Notes under the pieces: generated by a model
The model's input: only the letters and a program-made list of their open reading frames with translations
What the model was told of the DNA's origin: nothing
Databases searched by the model: none
Position numbers and translations under genes: made by a program
Shown: piece by piece, positions 7,801-15,024 of the stretch
Layout of the letters: every line of letters begins with the position of its first letter
How positions within the stretch are numbered: the first letter of the stretch is position 1
Assembly (NCBI GenBank): GCA_963646285.1
Contig: CAVIWF010000036.1
Coordinates: 1 to 26,407 of the forward strand
Length of the DNA: 26,407 nt
Reading direction: 5' to 3'
Origin: CAKUFA01 sp963646285
GTDB lineage: Bacteria; Bacillota; Clostridia; Christensenellales; Aristaeellaceae

Positions 7801-7831
7801 AAAAAAGGGCGGACTTAACCTGTCCGTCCTT
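7801..7831 (-). terminator. Attenuating terminator between scfA and scfB
   Basis: On the minus strand AAGGACGGAC (7831-7822) pairs with GTCCGCCCTT (7814-7805, one G-T pair) and is followed by a run of Ts. It lies 21 nt after scfA. Partial read-through would give many precursor transcripts per maturase transcript; that consequence is inference. Confidence 0.82.
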
Positions 7832-7851
7832 TCATAGACAGCCAATGAAAC

Positions 7852-8049
7852 TTACTTGCCGAAGGAGCGGTTCAGCTTGCCTTCCTGGCCAGCCAGAACA
7901 GCATTGTTTTCCTTATTGGCGCAGGACTGGTTTGCCACGGTGCAGCTGGTCTTGCAGGCGCTCTGGCAGGAAGCCTGGCACTCGCCGCAGCCGCCGTGTA
8001 CCAGGGACTGCTTCAGGCAAGGATTCTGAATGGTTGCAATATGCTTCAT
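7852..8049 (-). CDS. scfA: SCIFF ribosomal peptide precursor (six Cys in forty-five)
   Basis: This encodes a 65-residue RiPP precursor. The core carries the family pattern GCGECQASCQSACKTSC followed by TVANQSC, giving Cys21, 24, 28, 32, 36 and 43, the substrate of ScfB for thioether cross-linking to Thr. The leader MKHIATIQNPC is near the family consensus. Two things are unusual: an extra Cys11 in the leader, and a 22-residue Lys/Asn-rich tail after Cys43 (ending LNRSFGK), whereas typical members end within a few residues of the last Cys. ATG 8049 follows GGAGGAATG. The promoter is at 8084-8112. The biological role of SCIFF is not settled in any organism. Confidence 0.95.
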   Translation of the reverse strand: MKHIATIQNPCLKQSLVHGGCGECQASCQSACKTSCTVANQSCANKENNAVLAGQEGKLNRSFGK

Positions 8050-8083
8050 GGGAACATTCCTCCATTAATCTGAGAATACGGTT

Positions 8084-8112
8084 ATTATACATCATCTTTT
8101 TCCATGATGCAA
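8084..8112 (-). promoter_or_regulatory. Promoter of scfA-scfB
   Basis: On the minus strand TTGCAT (8112-8107), a 17-nt spacer and a perfect TATAAT (8089-8084) lie about 35 nt before scfA. The short leader holds only the ribosome binding site. Confidence 0.88.
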
Positions 8113-8141
8113 TCTTTTTGTGCTAAAAAGATGGGCGCAGG

Positions 8142-8663
8142 TCACAGCACGTCCCAGGAGGACAGGTCATCCTGCCAGAGGACAACGTTTCCGGACGCAA
8201 GGGTCTTCTGCATGTCGATGAGCCGCTGATTCCGGGAACCGCAGTACTTCAGCTCCAGACTCTTCTGGGCAAGCACAAAGGGGCCGTCCACCAGCACATC
8301 AATGTTCTTCAGCAGCGCCATGCGGGCAGGATCATGCTCTGCCAGCAGCTTTTCCAGGGTGTAGCCGGTGTAGCACCACACATTCAGCCCCCGGCTGTGG
8401 GCAGCCTGTGCCAGCACCAGACAGGGTTCCGGCTGACACAGGGGATCCCCTCCGGAAAGGGTAATGCCGCTGAGCAGGGGATTGGCGAACACCTGCTGCA
8501 AAATCACATCCGTATCCACCACCCTGCCCCCGGCAAAGTCGTGGCTCTGGGGATTATGGCAGCCGGGGCAGTGGTGGGGGCAGCCTTGGGTGAAGATGGT
8601 ATAGCGGCAGCCGGGGCCATCCACAATGGAATCATCCACCGTGCCTGCAATGCGAATGTCCAT
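8142..8663 (-). CDS. nrdG: Anaerobic ribonucleotide reductase activating enzyme
   Basis: This encodes a 173-residue radical-SAM activase that abstracts hydrogen from NrdD to form its glycyl radical. The cluster motif is CPHHCPGCHNPQSHDF (CxxxCxxC), preceded by DGPGCRYTIFTQG and followed by GITLSGGDPL and YTGYTLEKL, all typical of NrdG. ATG 8663 is preceded by TTGGAGGAAG; the in-frame TTG at 8678 lies within that site and is not used. It follows nrdD by about 30 nt and shares its transcript. It lacks a strong terminator: only an A/T-rich hairpin (8112-8132) without a T-tail follows. Confidence 0.96.
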   Translation of the reverse strand: MDIRIAGTVDDSIVDGPGCRYTIFTQGCPHHCPGCHNPQSHDFAGGRVVDTDVILQQVFANPLLSGITLSGGDPLCQPEPCLVLAQAAHSRGLNVWCYTGYTLEKLLAEHDPARMALLKNIDVLVDGPFVLAQKSLELKYCGSRNQRLIDMQKTLASGNVVLWQDDLSSWDVL

Positions 8664-8693
8664 ACTTTCTTCCTCCAAGATGTTTTAAGTGGA

Positions 8694-11051
8694 TTATGCC
8701 TTTTCTTCTTCCGCCTTTTCCGCCTCAGCGCTGACGCCGTGCTTCACCCGGTCGTGCTCCTCGGCACGCTTGGCGTTGTTGAACCGATCCAGGGTACCTA
8801 CCAGATAGCCGGTGATGCGGCGGATCCGCTCGAAGGGGCGGCCGTTTTCCGTACGGTGGCAGCAGGGGCATTCATCGCCGATGATGCCGTTGTAGCCGCA
8901 CACAGGGTCCCGATCCACCGGGTGATTGATGGAGCCATAGCCAATGCCCTTATCATGCATGAAGCGAACCACCTTTTCAAAGGCGTCCAGATTCTGCAGG
9001 GGATCGCCGTCCATCTCCACATAGCTGATGTGGCCGCCGTTGGTCAGGGCATGATAGGGAGCCTCCACACTCAGCTTATGGAAGGCGGTGCAGGGATAAT
9101 ACACCGGCACATGGAAGCTGTTGGTGTAGTAGTCCCGGTCGGTTACGCCGGGGATGATGCCGAACTTTTCCTTATCCAGCCGGACAAAGCGGCCGGACAG
9201 ACCCTCAGCAGGGGTGGCGATGAGGCTGTAGTTCAGCCCACGTTCCTTGGAGATTTTGTCCGTGTAGTTCCGCATGGTGCCGATGATTTCCAGACCCAGG
9301 TTCTGGCTCTCCTCACTTTCACCATGGTGCTTGCCACGAAGAGCCACCAGTGCTTCTGCCAGACCGATGAAGCCGATGGTCAGGGTGCCATGCTTGAGCA
9401 CCTCGCCTACGGTGTCGTTCCAGTCCAGATTTTCAGAATCGATCCACACACCCTGTCCCATCAGGAAGGGGAAGTTCTTCACCTTCTTCTTGCTGATGAT
9501 GGCCAGACGCTCGTCCAGCTGCTCCACCACCAGTTCCATCTTCCGCTCCAGTTCGTCGAAGAACCACTGCACGTCCCCGTTGGCCTCAATGGCGATCCGG
9601 GGCAGGTTGATGGAGGTAAAGGACAGGTTGCCGCGGCGGGGGGCAATCTCCCGGTCAGGATCGTACACATTGCCCATGACCCGGGTACGGCAGCCCATGT
9701 AGGCGATTTCCGTTTCAGGGTGGCCGGGCTTGTAATATTGCAGGTTAAAGGGCGCATCCACAAAGCTGAAGTTGGGGAACAGCCGCTTTGCGCTGGTGCG
9801 GATGGCCAGCCGGTACAGGTCGTAGTTCGGCTCGCCGGGGTTGAAGTTCACGCCTTCCTTTACCCGGAAGATCTGGATGGGGAAGATGGGAGTCTCACCG
9901 CCGCCAAGGCCTGCCTCGGTGGCATGAAGCACGTTCTTCATTACCAGACGGCCTTCGGGAGAGGTGTCCATGCCGTAGTTAATGGAGGAGAAGGGCACCT
10001 GAGCGCCGGCACGGCTGTTCATGGTGTTCAGGTTGTGGATCAGGGCTTCCATGGCCTGATAGGTGGCACGGTCAGTTTCCTTTTCCGTGTGGGTCTGGGT
10101 GAAGTCCAGCATGCGATCCGCCAGGGCTTCATCTGCCCCACGCTCTTCCAGAAGCTTCTTCAGGGCTTCCCGGTGCGCCATGTTCTGCTGGAGGGTGGGC
10201 TTCAGTCCCTGCTCGGCCAGGGTATCCAGCATGGTGCGGGCATCCTGCTCCGCATCCTCTTCATTCAGCAGCAGTTCCAGGGCACGGGACAGGTTCATCC
10301 GGTACCGCTTGATGAAGGTCTTCTTCACGCCGGGGGCCATGCCGTAGTCAAAGTCTACAATGCTCTGACCACCGTGCTGGTCGTTCTGGTTGGCCTGTAC
10401 GGCAATGCAGGCCAGGGCAGCGTAGCTGGTAATGTCCTGCGGCTCACGCAGGTAGCCGTGACCGGTGGAGAAGCCGCCCCGGAACAGGCTGCTCAGCTCG
10501 ATCTGGGTGCAGGTAGTGGTCAGGGTGTAGAAGTCCAGGTCGTGGATGTGGATATCCCCTTCCCGGTGAGCCTTGGCAAAGCGGGGATCCAGCACGTACA
10601 TATCATAGAACTGCTTGGCACCCTCGGAGCCGAACTTCAGCATGCTGCCCATGGCAGTATCGCCGTTGATGTTGGCATTTTCCCGCTTGATGTCGGACTC
10701 GATGGCTTCCTTAAAGGTAATGTCCTCGAAGGTCTTCATGAGCCGGGTGTTCATTTCACGGACACGGCTGCGCTCGGCACGGTAGAGGATGTAGGCCTTG
10801 GCGCTGCGGACGAATCCCTTCTCGATCAGCACCCGCTCCACCGCATCCTGCACCTGCTCCACACTGGGGGTGGAGGACACGTTCTCGTTATTCTCCAGCT
10901 CGCTGACAACCTGCTGTGCCAGTGCCTGCGCCGTTTCCCGACCCTTTGCGCTGGAAGAGGCCTGGAAGGCACGGAAAATAGCGTTTTCGATTTTCTCTGC
11001 ATCGAAGGGGACTTCCCGACCGTCCCGCTTGCGAATCTTGGTGATGGTCAT
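8694..11051 (-). CDS. nrdD: Anaerobic (class III) ribonucleoside-triphosphate reductase
   Basis: This encodes a 785-residue class III ribonucleotide reductase that makes dNTPs under anoxia. Residues 1-95 are an ATP-cone allosteric domain (KIRKRDGREVPFDAEKIENA). The catalytic barrel includes TTTCTQIELSSLFRGG and QNDQHGGQSIVDFDYGMAPG. Near the C-terminus is the zinc site CGYNGIIGDECPCC and the glycyl-radical motif RITGYLVGTLDRFN. ATG 11051 follows TAAGGGAGGA; the frame is open a further 91 codons upstream, but that part has no family similarity and includes the promoter. NrdG lies directly downstream. The long structured leader may add regulation. The overlapping 900-codon plus-strand frame is a shadow. 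Confidence 0.97.
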   Translation of the reverse strand: MTITKIRKRDGREVPFDAEKIENAIFRAFQASSSAKGRETAQALAQQVVSELENNENVSSTPSVEQVQDAVERVLIEKGFVRSAKAYILYRAERSRVREMNTRLMKTFEDITFKEAIESDIKRENANINGDTAMGSMLKFGSEGAKQFYDMYVLDPRFAKAHREGDIHIHDLDFYTLTTTCTQIELSSLFRGGFSTGHGYLREPQDITSYAALACIAVQANQNDQHGGQSIVDFDYGMAPGVKKTFIKRYRMNLSRALELLLNEEDAEQDARTMLDTLAEQGLKPTLQQNMAHREALKKLLEERGADEALADRMLDFTQTHTEKETDRATYQAMEALIHNLNTMNSRAGAQVPFSSINYGMDTSPEGRLVMKNVLHATEAGLGGGETPIFPIQIFRVKEGVNFNPGEPNYDLYRLAIRTSAKRLFPNFSFVDAPFNLQYYKPGHPETEIAYMGCRTRVMGNVYDPDREIAPRRGNLSFTSINLPRIAIEANGDVQWFFDELERKMELVVEQLDERLAIISKKKVKNFPFLMGQGVWIDSENLDWNDTVGEVLKHGTLTIGFIGLAEALVALRGKHHGESEESQNLGLEIIGTMRNYTDKISKERGLNYSLIATPAEGLSGRFVRLDKEKFGIIPGVTDRDYYTNSFHVPVYYPCTAFHKLSVEAPYHALTNGGHISYVEMDGDPLQNLDAFEKVVRFMHDKGIGYGSINHPVDRDPVCGYNGIIGDECPCCHRTENGRPFERIRRITGYLVGTLDRFNNAKRAEEHDRVKHGVSAEAEKAEEEKA

Positions 11052-11199
11052 GACTGGTTCCTCCCTTATCCCTTTGGCCGAAAAAGGCCGCACTTTTGAA
11101 AGGGGGCTGCGCTGCGTCTTTTTTTGCGGAGGCGAAACGCTGCACCCTGAATCCTCTTTGCCGGTGCTGTCCTGCGTGGCGTACGAGCAGCTTGCATTA

Positions 11200-11244
11200 C
11201 TACATTTTGTGGTGTCTTGCCTGACACGCCACAGCATCCTGTAG
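11200..11244 (-). promoter_or_regulatory. Large hairpin in the nrdD leader RNA
   Basis: On the minus strand CTACA and TGTAG close an outer stem, and TGTGGCGTGTC pairs with GACACCACA (one bulged C) around the loop AGGCAA. It would form about 17-60 nt into the leader. No T-run follows, so it is not a simple terminator. A weak resemblance of ACACCACAAAATGTAG to an NrdR box is discussed among the rejected items. Confidence 0.5.
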
Positions 11245-11267
11245 TTTCTCGTAGGAAAGCAAGAAGG

Positions 11268-11296
11268 ATTATATGGTGGATGGCCGTCCTTGTCAA
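11268..11296 (-). promoter_or_regulatory. Consensus promoter of nrdD-nrdG
   Basis: On the minus strand a perfect TTGACA (11296-11291), a 17-nt spacer and a perfect TATAAT (11273-11268) predict a start near 11261, about 210 nt upstream of the nrdD ATG. So strong a promoter in front of so long a leader suggests control by a repressor or within the leader. Confidence 0.88.
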
Positions 11297-11441
11297 TACC
11301 ATATCTGGTGGATTTGGCGACCAAGGTGCTTCAATCCCTTGTGTGGCAAGGAAAGAAAAATTTACGACAAAATTGGGATACGAGATGGTTCATTTTTGCG
11401 CTTTCCATGGAATGGAAAAGATGGAGAGAAAAAAAGGAGCG

Positions 11442-11470
11442 TTGAAAACCCGCCCCTTCTGCTTTATAAT
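11442..11470 (+). promoter_or_regulatory. Promoter of the NodB-like membrane protein gene
   Basis: TTGAAA (11442-11447), a 17-nt spacer and TATAAT (11465-11470) lie about 46 nt before ATG 11517. The 145 nt between this promoter and the divergent nrdD promoter contain nothing else I can identify. Confidence 0.82.
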
Positions 11471-11516
11471 AGTCGATGGTGGTTCCACCGATTCCTTAAC
11501 AGAAAGTAGTTACGCC

Positions 11517-12455
11517 ATGAAGAAACGATTGCTGATTTTCCTTGCCGTGGTGCTGGTGGGTGCACTGGCCTTCGGCAGTTATACCCTGATTCAGCAGCGG
11601 AAAGCCCAGCAGGCCGACAAGGATGCCCAACTGGCTGCCCTGCAGCAGGCACAGGTGCAGGAGCTTGTGCCCCTGCGTGCAGAGGAATCCCAGCTGGAGC
11701 AGCGCATTGCCGCCCTGAACACCTCCCTGCCGGAGAACAAGCAGCAGATGGGTTCTGCCACGGTGTTCTTCCGTGGACCTTACGAGGAGCTGTCCACCCA
11801 GGTGCAGCAGGTGATGGATATTTACGGGGTCAAGGGCACCATCCTGCTGACGGAAGACCTGTTCCCCGGGAAGGAGGGCATGCTGACCGTTGACGCCCTC
11901 CGCAGCTTGACCGACGATGGGTGGGATCTGGCCATCCTCCTGCAGGACCTGGATGCCATGACCAAGCTCATTGCAGACATGGAAGCCTGCGCCCTGCCTG
12001 CTCCCAAGGTGCTGTACCTGTCGGTGGGGGTTTCCACCCAGTATCTCACCGAGTGCGTCAACCGCTTTGGCTTTCAGGCGGTGGTTACCTGGTCGGATGT
12101 TATGGTGCCGGATGGGGTGCTGATGATCACCGCCCATTCCCATCAGGATGATGCCACCACCATCAACAACCTGTTCGATTACCTGCGGAACAATCTGGAT
12201 TACACGGCGGTTACCATCAGCTTTGCCAGCGGGGAACAGGACTATTACAACAGTGCCCGGCTGAACAGCATCCTGAACTACTGCGCCTATTACAGCATGG
12301 AGGTAGCCCCGGCCTCCACCGTTGCAGAAAATGCTTTGGCAAAGGATGAAACCGATGAGGAAGCCGTCCGGCAGGAGCTGGAGGAAGCCACCCAGCGGCT
12401 GGAAGAGGTTCGGCAGCGTATTAAGGAAATCACCACCTATACAGGGATTGAATAA
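11517..12455 (+). CDS. Membrane-anchored NodB-like (degenerate polysaccharide deacetylase) protein
   Basis: This encodes a 312-residue protein. Residues 4-24 form one N-terminal membrane segment, and residues 25-75 a Gln/Glu/Ala-rich coiled coil. Residues 80-265 look like a polysaccharide-deacetylase-type barrel: ATVFFRG, IYGVKGTILLTED, a LTVDALRSLTDDGWDLAIL segment, FGFQAVVTWSD and LMITAHSHQD. The NodB Asp-Asp and H-x(3)-H metal motifs are not visible at the expected places, so it may be a non-catalytic relative. Residues 277-306 are a second coiled coil. The start is ATG 11517 because it begins the membrane anchor; the frame is open upstream but crosses the promoter, and the ribosome binding site is weak (GAAAGTAG). 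It probably acts at the outer face of the membrane on or near cell-wall glycans. Fold assignment is tentative. Confidence 0.55.
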   Translation: MKKRLLIFLAVVLVGALAFGSYTLIQQRKAQQADKDAQLAALQQAQVQELVPLRAEESQLEQRIAALNTSLPENKQQMGSATVFFRGPYEELSTQVQQVMDIYGVKGTILLTEDLFPGKEGMLTVDALRSLTDDGWDLAILLQDLDAMTKLIADMEACALPAPKVLYLSVGVSTQYLTECVNRFGFQAVVTWSDVMVPDGVLMITAHSHQDDATTINNLFDYLRNNLDYTAVTISFASGEQDYYNSARLNSILNYCAYYSMEVAPASTVAENALAKDETDEEAVRQELEEATQRLEEVRQRIKEITTYTGIE

Positions 12456-12512
12456 GCCATGCATCCGGCAGAGGCAGGAAAATGATGCCGGATGGGGCAA
12501 ATAACGCATATG

Positions 12513-12551
12513 AAACCCGGCAAAGTTTCTCTTCTGCTTTGCCGGGTTTTT
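12513..12551 (+). terminator. Strong intrinsic terminator
   Basis: A perfect 13-bp stem, AAACCCGGCAAAG (12513-12525) with CTTTGCCGGGTTT (12537-12549), runs into TTTTT. It separates the NodB-like gene from the propeller cassette. Confidence 0.95.
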
Positions 12552-12567
12552 GTTATTGAAGAAAAGC

Positions 12568-12596
12568 TTGCAATAGGCTTTCTATTATGTTAAAAT
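12568..12596 (+). promoter_or_regulatory. Promoter of the plus-strand propeller cassette
   Basis: TTGCAA (12568-12573), a 17-nt spacer and TAAAAT (12591-12596) predict a start near 12603, giving a leader of about 150 nt before ATG 12753. Confidence 0.72.
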
Positions 12597-12712
12597 TATC
12601 ACAGAAGCGATCACTGACTGGTCTGAAGTGCATAGAGTTTCAGTACTTTGTTGAAAGGAAGGGTGATGGAAGAAGGAAACGAATTTTGAGCTTTCGTGCA
12701 TCTCTGCTGCGC

Positions 12713-12727
12713 TCCCCGAGTCGGGGA
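12713..12727. promoter_or_regulatory. Palindrome in the leader of the large propeller/SBP gene
   Basis: TCCCCGA and TCGGGGA form a 7-bp inverted repeat around a single G, 8 nt upstream of the AAGGAG site (12735-12740). It could be an operator half-site pair or a small RNA hairpin that modulates translation; it may also be chance. Confidence 0.35.
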
Positions 12728-12752
12728 ATACGAGAAAGGAGAACCGAACGGC

Positions 12753-15011
12753 ATGCATCAAAAACATATCCTATGCTTTTGCCTTTTGTTTGCACTGGCT
12801 TTGCTTTGCAGCACAGGAACGGCGGAGGTTCTGTTTGACGGAACCTATATGCATTCTGCCGGATTGTACGATGAAGGTGTAAAAAGCATCTATACCGTTA
12901 CCTATGTGGGCGATACCTGCTACGCTTACCTGGATGATGAATCTCTCAGGTTTTGCCAGCCTGATGGAACCCTGGCCTTCTTTTGTCAGCTGCCCAAAGC
13001 ATCAACCACCGAGATTGAAGACATTGTCACAAACATTGCAACAGACGGAAGTGTACTTTACGGGTGGAATCTTTATTCAGGAAAAATAGGCAGCGTTGAT
13101 GAAGCAGGCATCCATTGGCAGGATGTGCCTTTGCAAATCCACAACCTTCATCCCTATGGAGACATGGAAGCCTATCGCATTGCAGGCAGCTTCGTCAGAA
13201 GCCATGTTTTATACGTTTTTGTATCCATGACAGAATACCAGGCAGAAACCGCCTATGCCTTCTATGCTTATGATTTGATGACCGGTCAATCAACAACTTA
13301 TACCATTCCCCACGCCGTAGGGGTATGCCCGGGGGAACAAGACCAATTCTTTTTCCTTTGCCAGGATAACGGACAATGGTCTGTGCAAAGGCTGAATACA
13401 AGCACGAATGCAGTTGCTCCCACTGCGCTGGATCTTTCTGCCTTTTCTGCCGAGGATGTTCTCTGCGGTTTAGCATACGATGCAGATGCGAAGAACCTTT
13501 ACTTTGCCTGCAACAACGCCGTCTATACAGCTGCAGCCGATGGCGTTCCCTTTCAGGCGGCAGTCATTCCCACAAACGGCTGCATGAGCGAAAGTGGGGC
13601 GTGGGTACTTTCCGGCAATCGTTATGCATTGTGCAGCATGGTGGGGCTGAACATTGTCAGCCTGGATGCAGCAGAAAAGGAGCCATCTCAGCTGACCATT
13701 CAGGGCATGAGCAGTACCAAAGTGAATGAAATGTTTCAGTCCTCCTATCCTGATACACTCCTCATCCGCAGCTATGAAGCCATTTCTGCCGATGCCTTAT
13801 CCACCAAACTGCTGACCCAGGACGATACCGTGGATATTTACATGGTGCAGGTGGATGCCACGTACACGGGCATCAAGGCAAAAGGCTACTTTGCTTCCCT
13901 GGCAGGCAGTGCGCTTTTGCAGCAAACCTGTCAGGATCTTTCGGAATCCATTTTGGAAGCAATCACAGAAAATGAGGTGCTGGTAGCCTATCCGGCGTCC
14001 TTGCGTTTCAGCACCTTCGGCGTCAATTTGGACTACTGGCAGCTTGTCTTTGGTGATGATCCCCTGCCGGAGACCATGGAAGATTTGCTGGATGCATGGA
14101 TCCTGTACGAAGAAAGCTATGCAGATGAATATCCGCTGCTGGATATCTGGTACGGCTTTGATGAAGAAGCGCTGTGCCGGGCATTCATCACCCATTACAT
14201 TGCAAGCCATGAGGATGCAGCCAGCACCCTTGCATCGGATGCTTCCCTGCGTGCCGTGCTGGAAAAGCTGAATCAGGTTGCCCGGATTCGGCAGGCACAC
14301 CAGCGCACCCTGACGGAATGGGATGCGGATGAATCTGAAGGGAAGGCCACCATTTTCAGCCTGTTTACCACCCGTGATGCCATGTACCAGAATCCATCCT
14401 TTTACGTGAATACGCAGGAAAACCTGGTTTACGATATTTCCATTTTTCAATACACACCCCTTTCCCTTGTGTGGGAAAAAGACGGGGAAGGACAAGTCAT
14501 CGGTTCCATGACCGTCTATGTGGTGAATCCTTATGCAAAGCATCAGCAGGAGGCTGTGCGCTACATTGAATGTGCCGCCCAGCTGGAAGCCAATCCGTAC
14601 CTGTACTACGCCCTTCACACCACCATGACGGAACCCTATGAAGATCCCACCTTCCCGTCAAGGGTTCAGACCCTTACGGAAAATGTAGAAAGGATTGAAG
14701 CCCAGCTGCAGGATGAAGACCTGGACGCCGATACCCGGTTTGACCTGGAGGCCGAGCTAAGTTACGATCAGCGCATCCTTCAGGAGCAGGACAAGCGGAA
14801 ATGGCTGATTTCAGCCGATACCATCGCCACAGACCGGGCCTTGCTGAACCATATGCGTTTGAACCTGACCAATGCCTACCTGCCCCCTATGACAAGCTCC
14901 AGCGAGATCGAACAGCTGTGCAGCCGGTATGTCAGCGGCAATTTAACGCTGGATATGTTCCTGAAGACCCTTGCCAATGCACTGGAAATGATCACTTTGG
15001 AAACCAACTGA
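12753..15011 (+). CDS. Secreted propeller + solute-binding-like protein (copy A, large)
   Basis: This encodes a 752-residue exported protein. Residues 1-24 are a signal peptide with a likely cleavage after STGTA; the Cys19 context (ALLC) is not a proper lipobox. Residues 45-305 look like a beta-propeller or similar blade repeat, with the motif LYGWNLYSGKIG (102-113) then AGIHWQD, and GLAYDADAKNLYFA at about 239. Residues 315-752 resemble an extracellular solute-binding protein: TVDIYMVQVDATYTGIK, VLVAYPASLRFS, LDYWQLVFGDDPLPETMED, VYVVNPYAK, and a helical C-terminal part ending in CSRYVSGNLTLDMFLK. It is homologous along its length to the minus-strand protein at 21251-23569. ATG 12753 follows AAGGAG with a long, 12-nt spacing. 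The small partner starts 13 nt downstream. No transporter is nearby. Ligand unknown. Confidence 0.85.
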   Translation: MHQKHILCFCLLFALALLCSTGTAEVLFDGTYMHSAGLYDEGVKSIYTVTYVGDTCYAYLDDESLRFCQPDGTLAFFCQLPKASTTEIEDIVTNIATDGSVLYGWNLYSGKIGSVDEAGIHWQDVPLQIHNLHPYGDMEAYRIAGSFVRSHVLYVFVSMTEYQAETAYAFYAYDLMTGQSTTYTIPHAVGVCPGEQDQFFFLCQDNGQWSVQRLNTSTNAVAPTALDLSAFSAEDVLCGLAYDADAKNLYFACNNAVYTAAADGVPFQAAVIPTNGCMSESGAWVLSGNRYALCSMVGLNIVSLDAAEKEPSQLTIQGMSSTKVNEMFQSSYPDTLLIRSYEAISADALSTKLLTQDDTVDIYMVQVDATYTGIKAKGYFASLAGSALLQQTCQDLSESILEAITENEVLVAYPASLRFSTFGVNLDYWQLVFGDDPLPETMEDLLDAWILYEESYADEYPLLDIWYGFDEEALCRAFITHYIASHEDAASTLASDASLRAVLEKLNQVARIRQAHQRTLTEWDADESEGKATIFSLFTTRDAMYQNPSFYVNTQENLVYDISIFQYTPLSLVWEKDGEGQVIGSMTVYVVNPYAKHQQEAVRYIECAAQLEANPYLYYALHTTMTEPYEDPTFPSRVQTLTENVERIEAQLQDEDLDADTRFDLEAELSYDQRILQEQDKRKWLISADTIATDRALLNHMRLNLTNAYLPPMTSSSEIEQLCSRYVSGNLTLDMFLKTLANALEMITLETN

Positions 15012-15024
15012 AGGAGGACGCACC

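Noticed and set aside
8112..8132. A/T-rich hairpin after nrdG
   Set aside because: ATCTTTTT/AAAAAGAT is weak, has no T-tail and overlaps the scfA -35 box; not called a terminator.
8334..11099. Plus-strand open frame of about 920 codons
   Set aside because: It is antisense to nrdD and nrdG, which have clear family motifs; the frame is a by-product of their codon composition. Similar antisense frames at 3788-4894, 5080-6330, 6306-7802 and 16096-17883 are rejected for the same reason.
11066..11190. Basic upstream open frame in the nrdD leader
   Set aside because: The ATG has no ribosome binding site; the Arg/Lys-rich content follows from base composition. A leader peptide cannot be excluded, but nothing supports it.
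11199..11216. NrdR-box-like sequence in the nrdD leader (ACACCACAAAATGTAG on the minus strand)
   Set aside because: Only about 10 of 16 positions fit the consensus I remember, only one copy is seen rather than the usual tandem pair, and it lies inside a hairpin and downstream of the start. I do not call it an NrdR site.
12753..12809. Lipobox in the large propeller/SBP proteins
   Set aside because: Cys19 of copy A and Cys16 of copy B are preceded by Leu-Leu, which does not satisfy the lipobox rule (Gly, Ala or Ser before Cys); a signal peptidase I site is the better reading.
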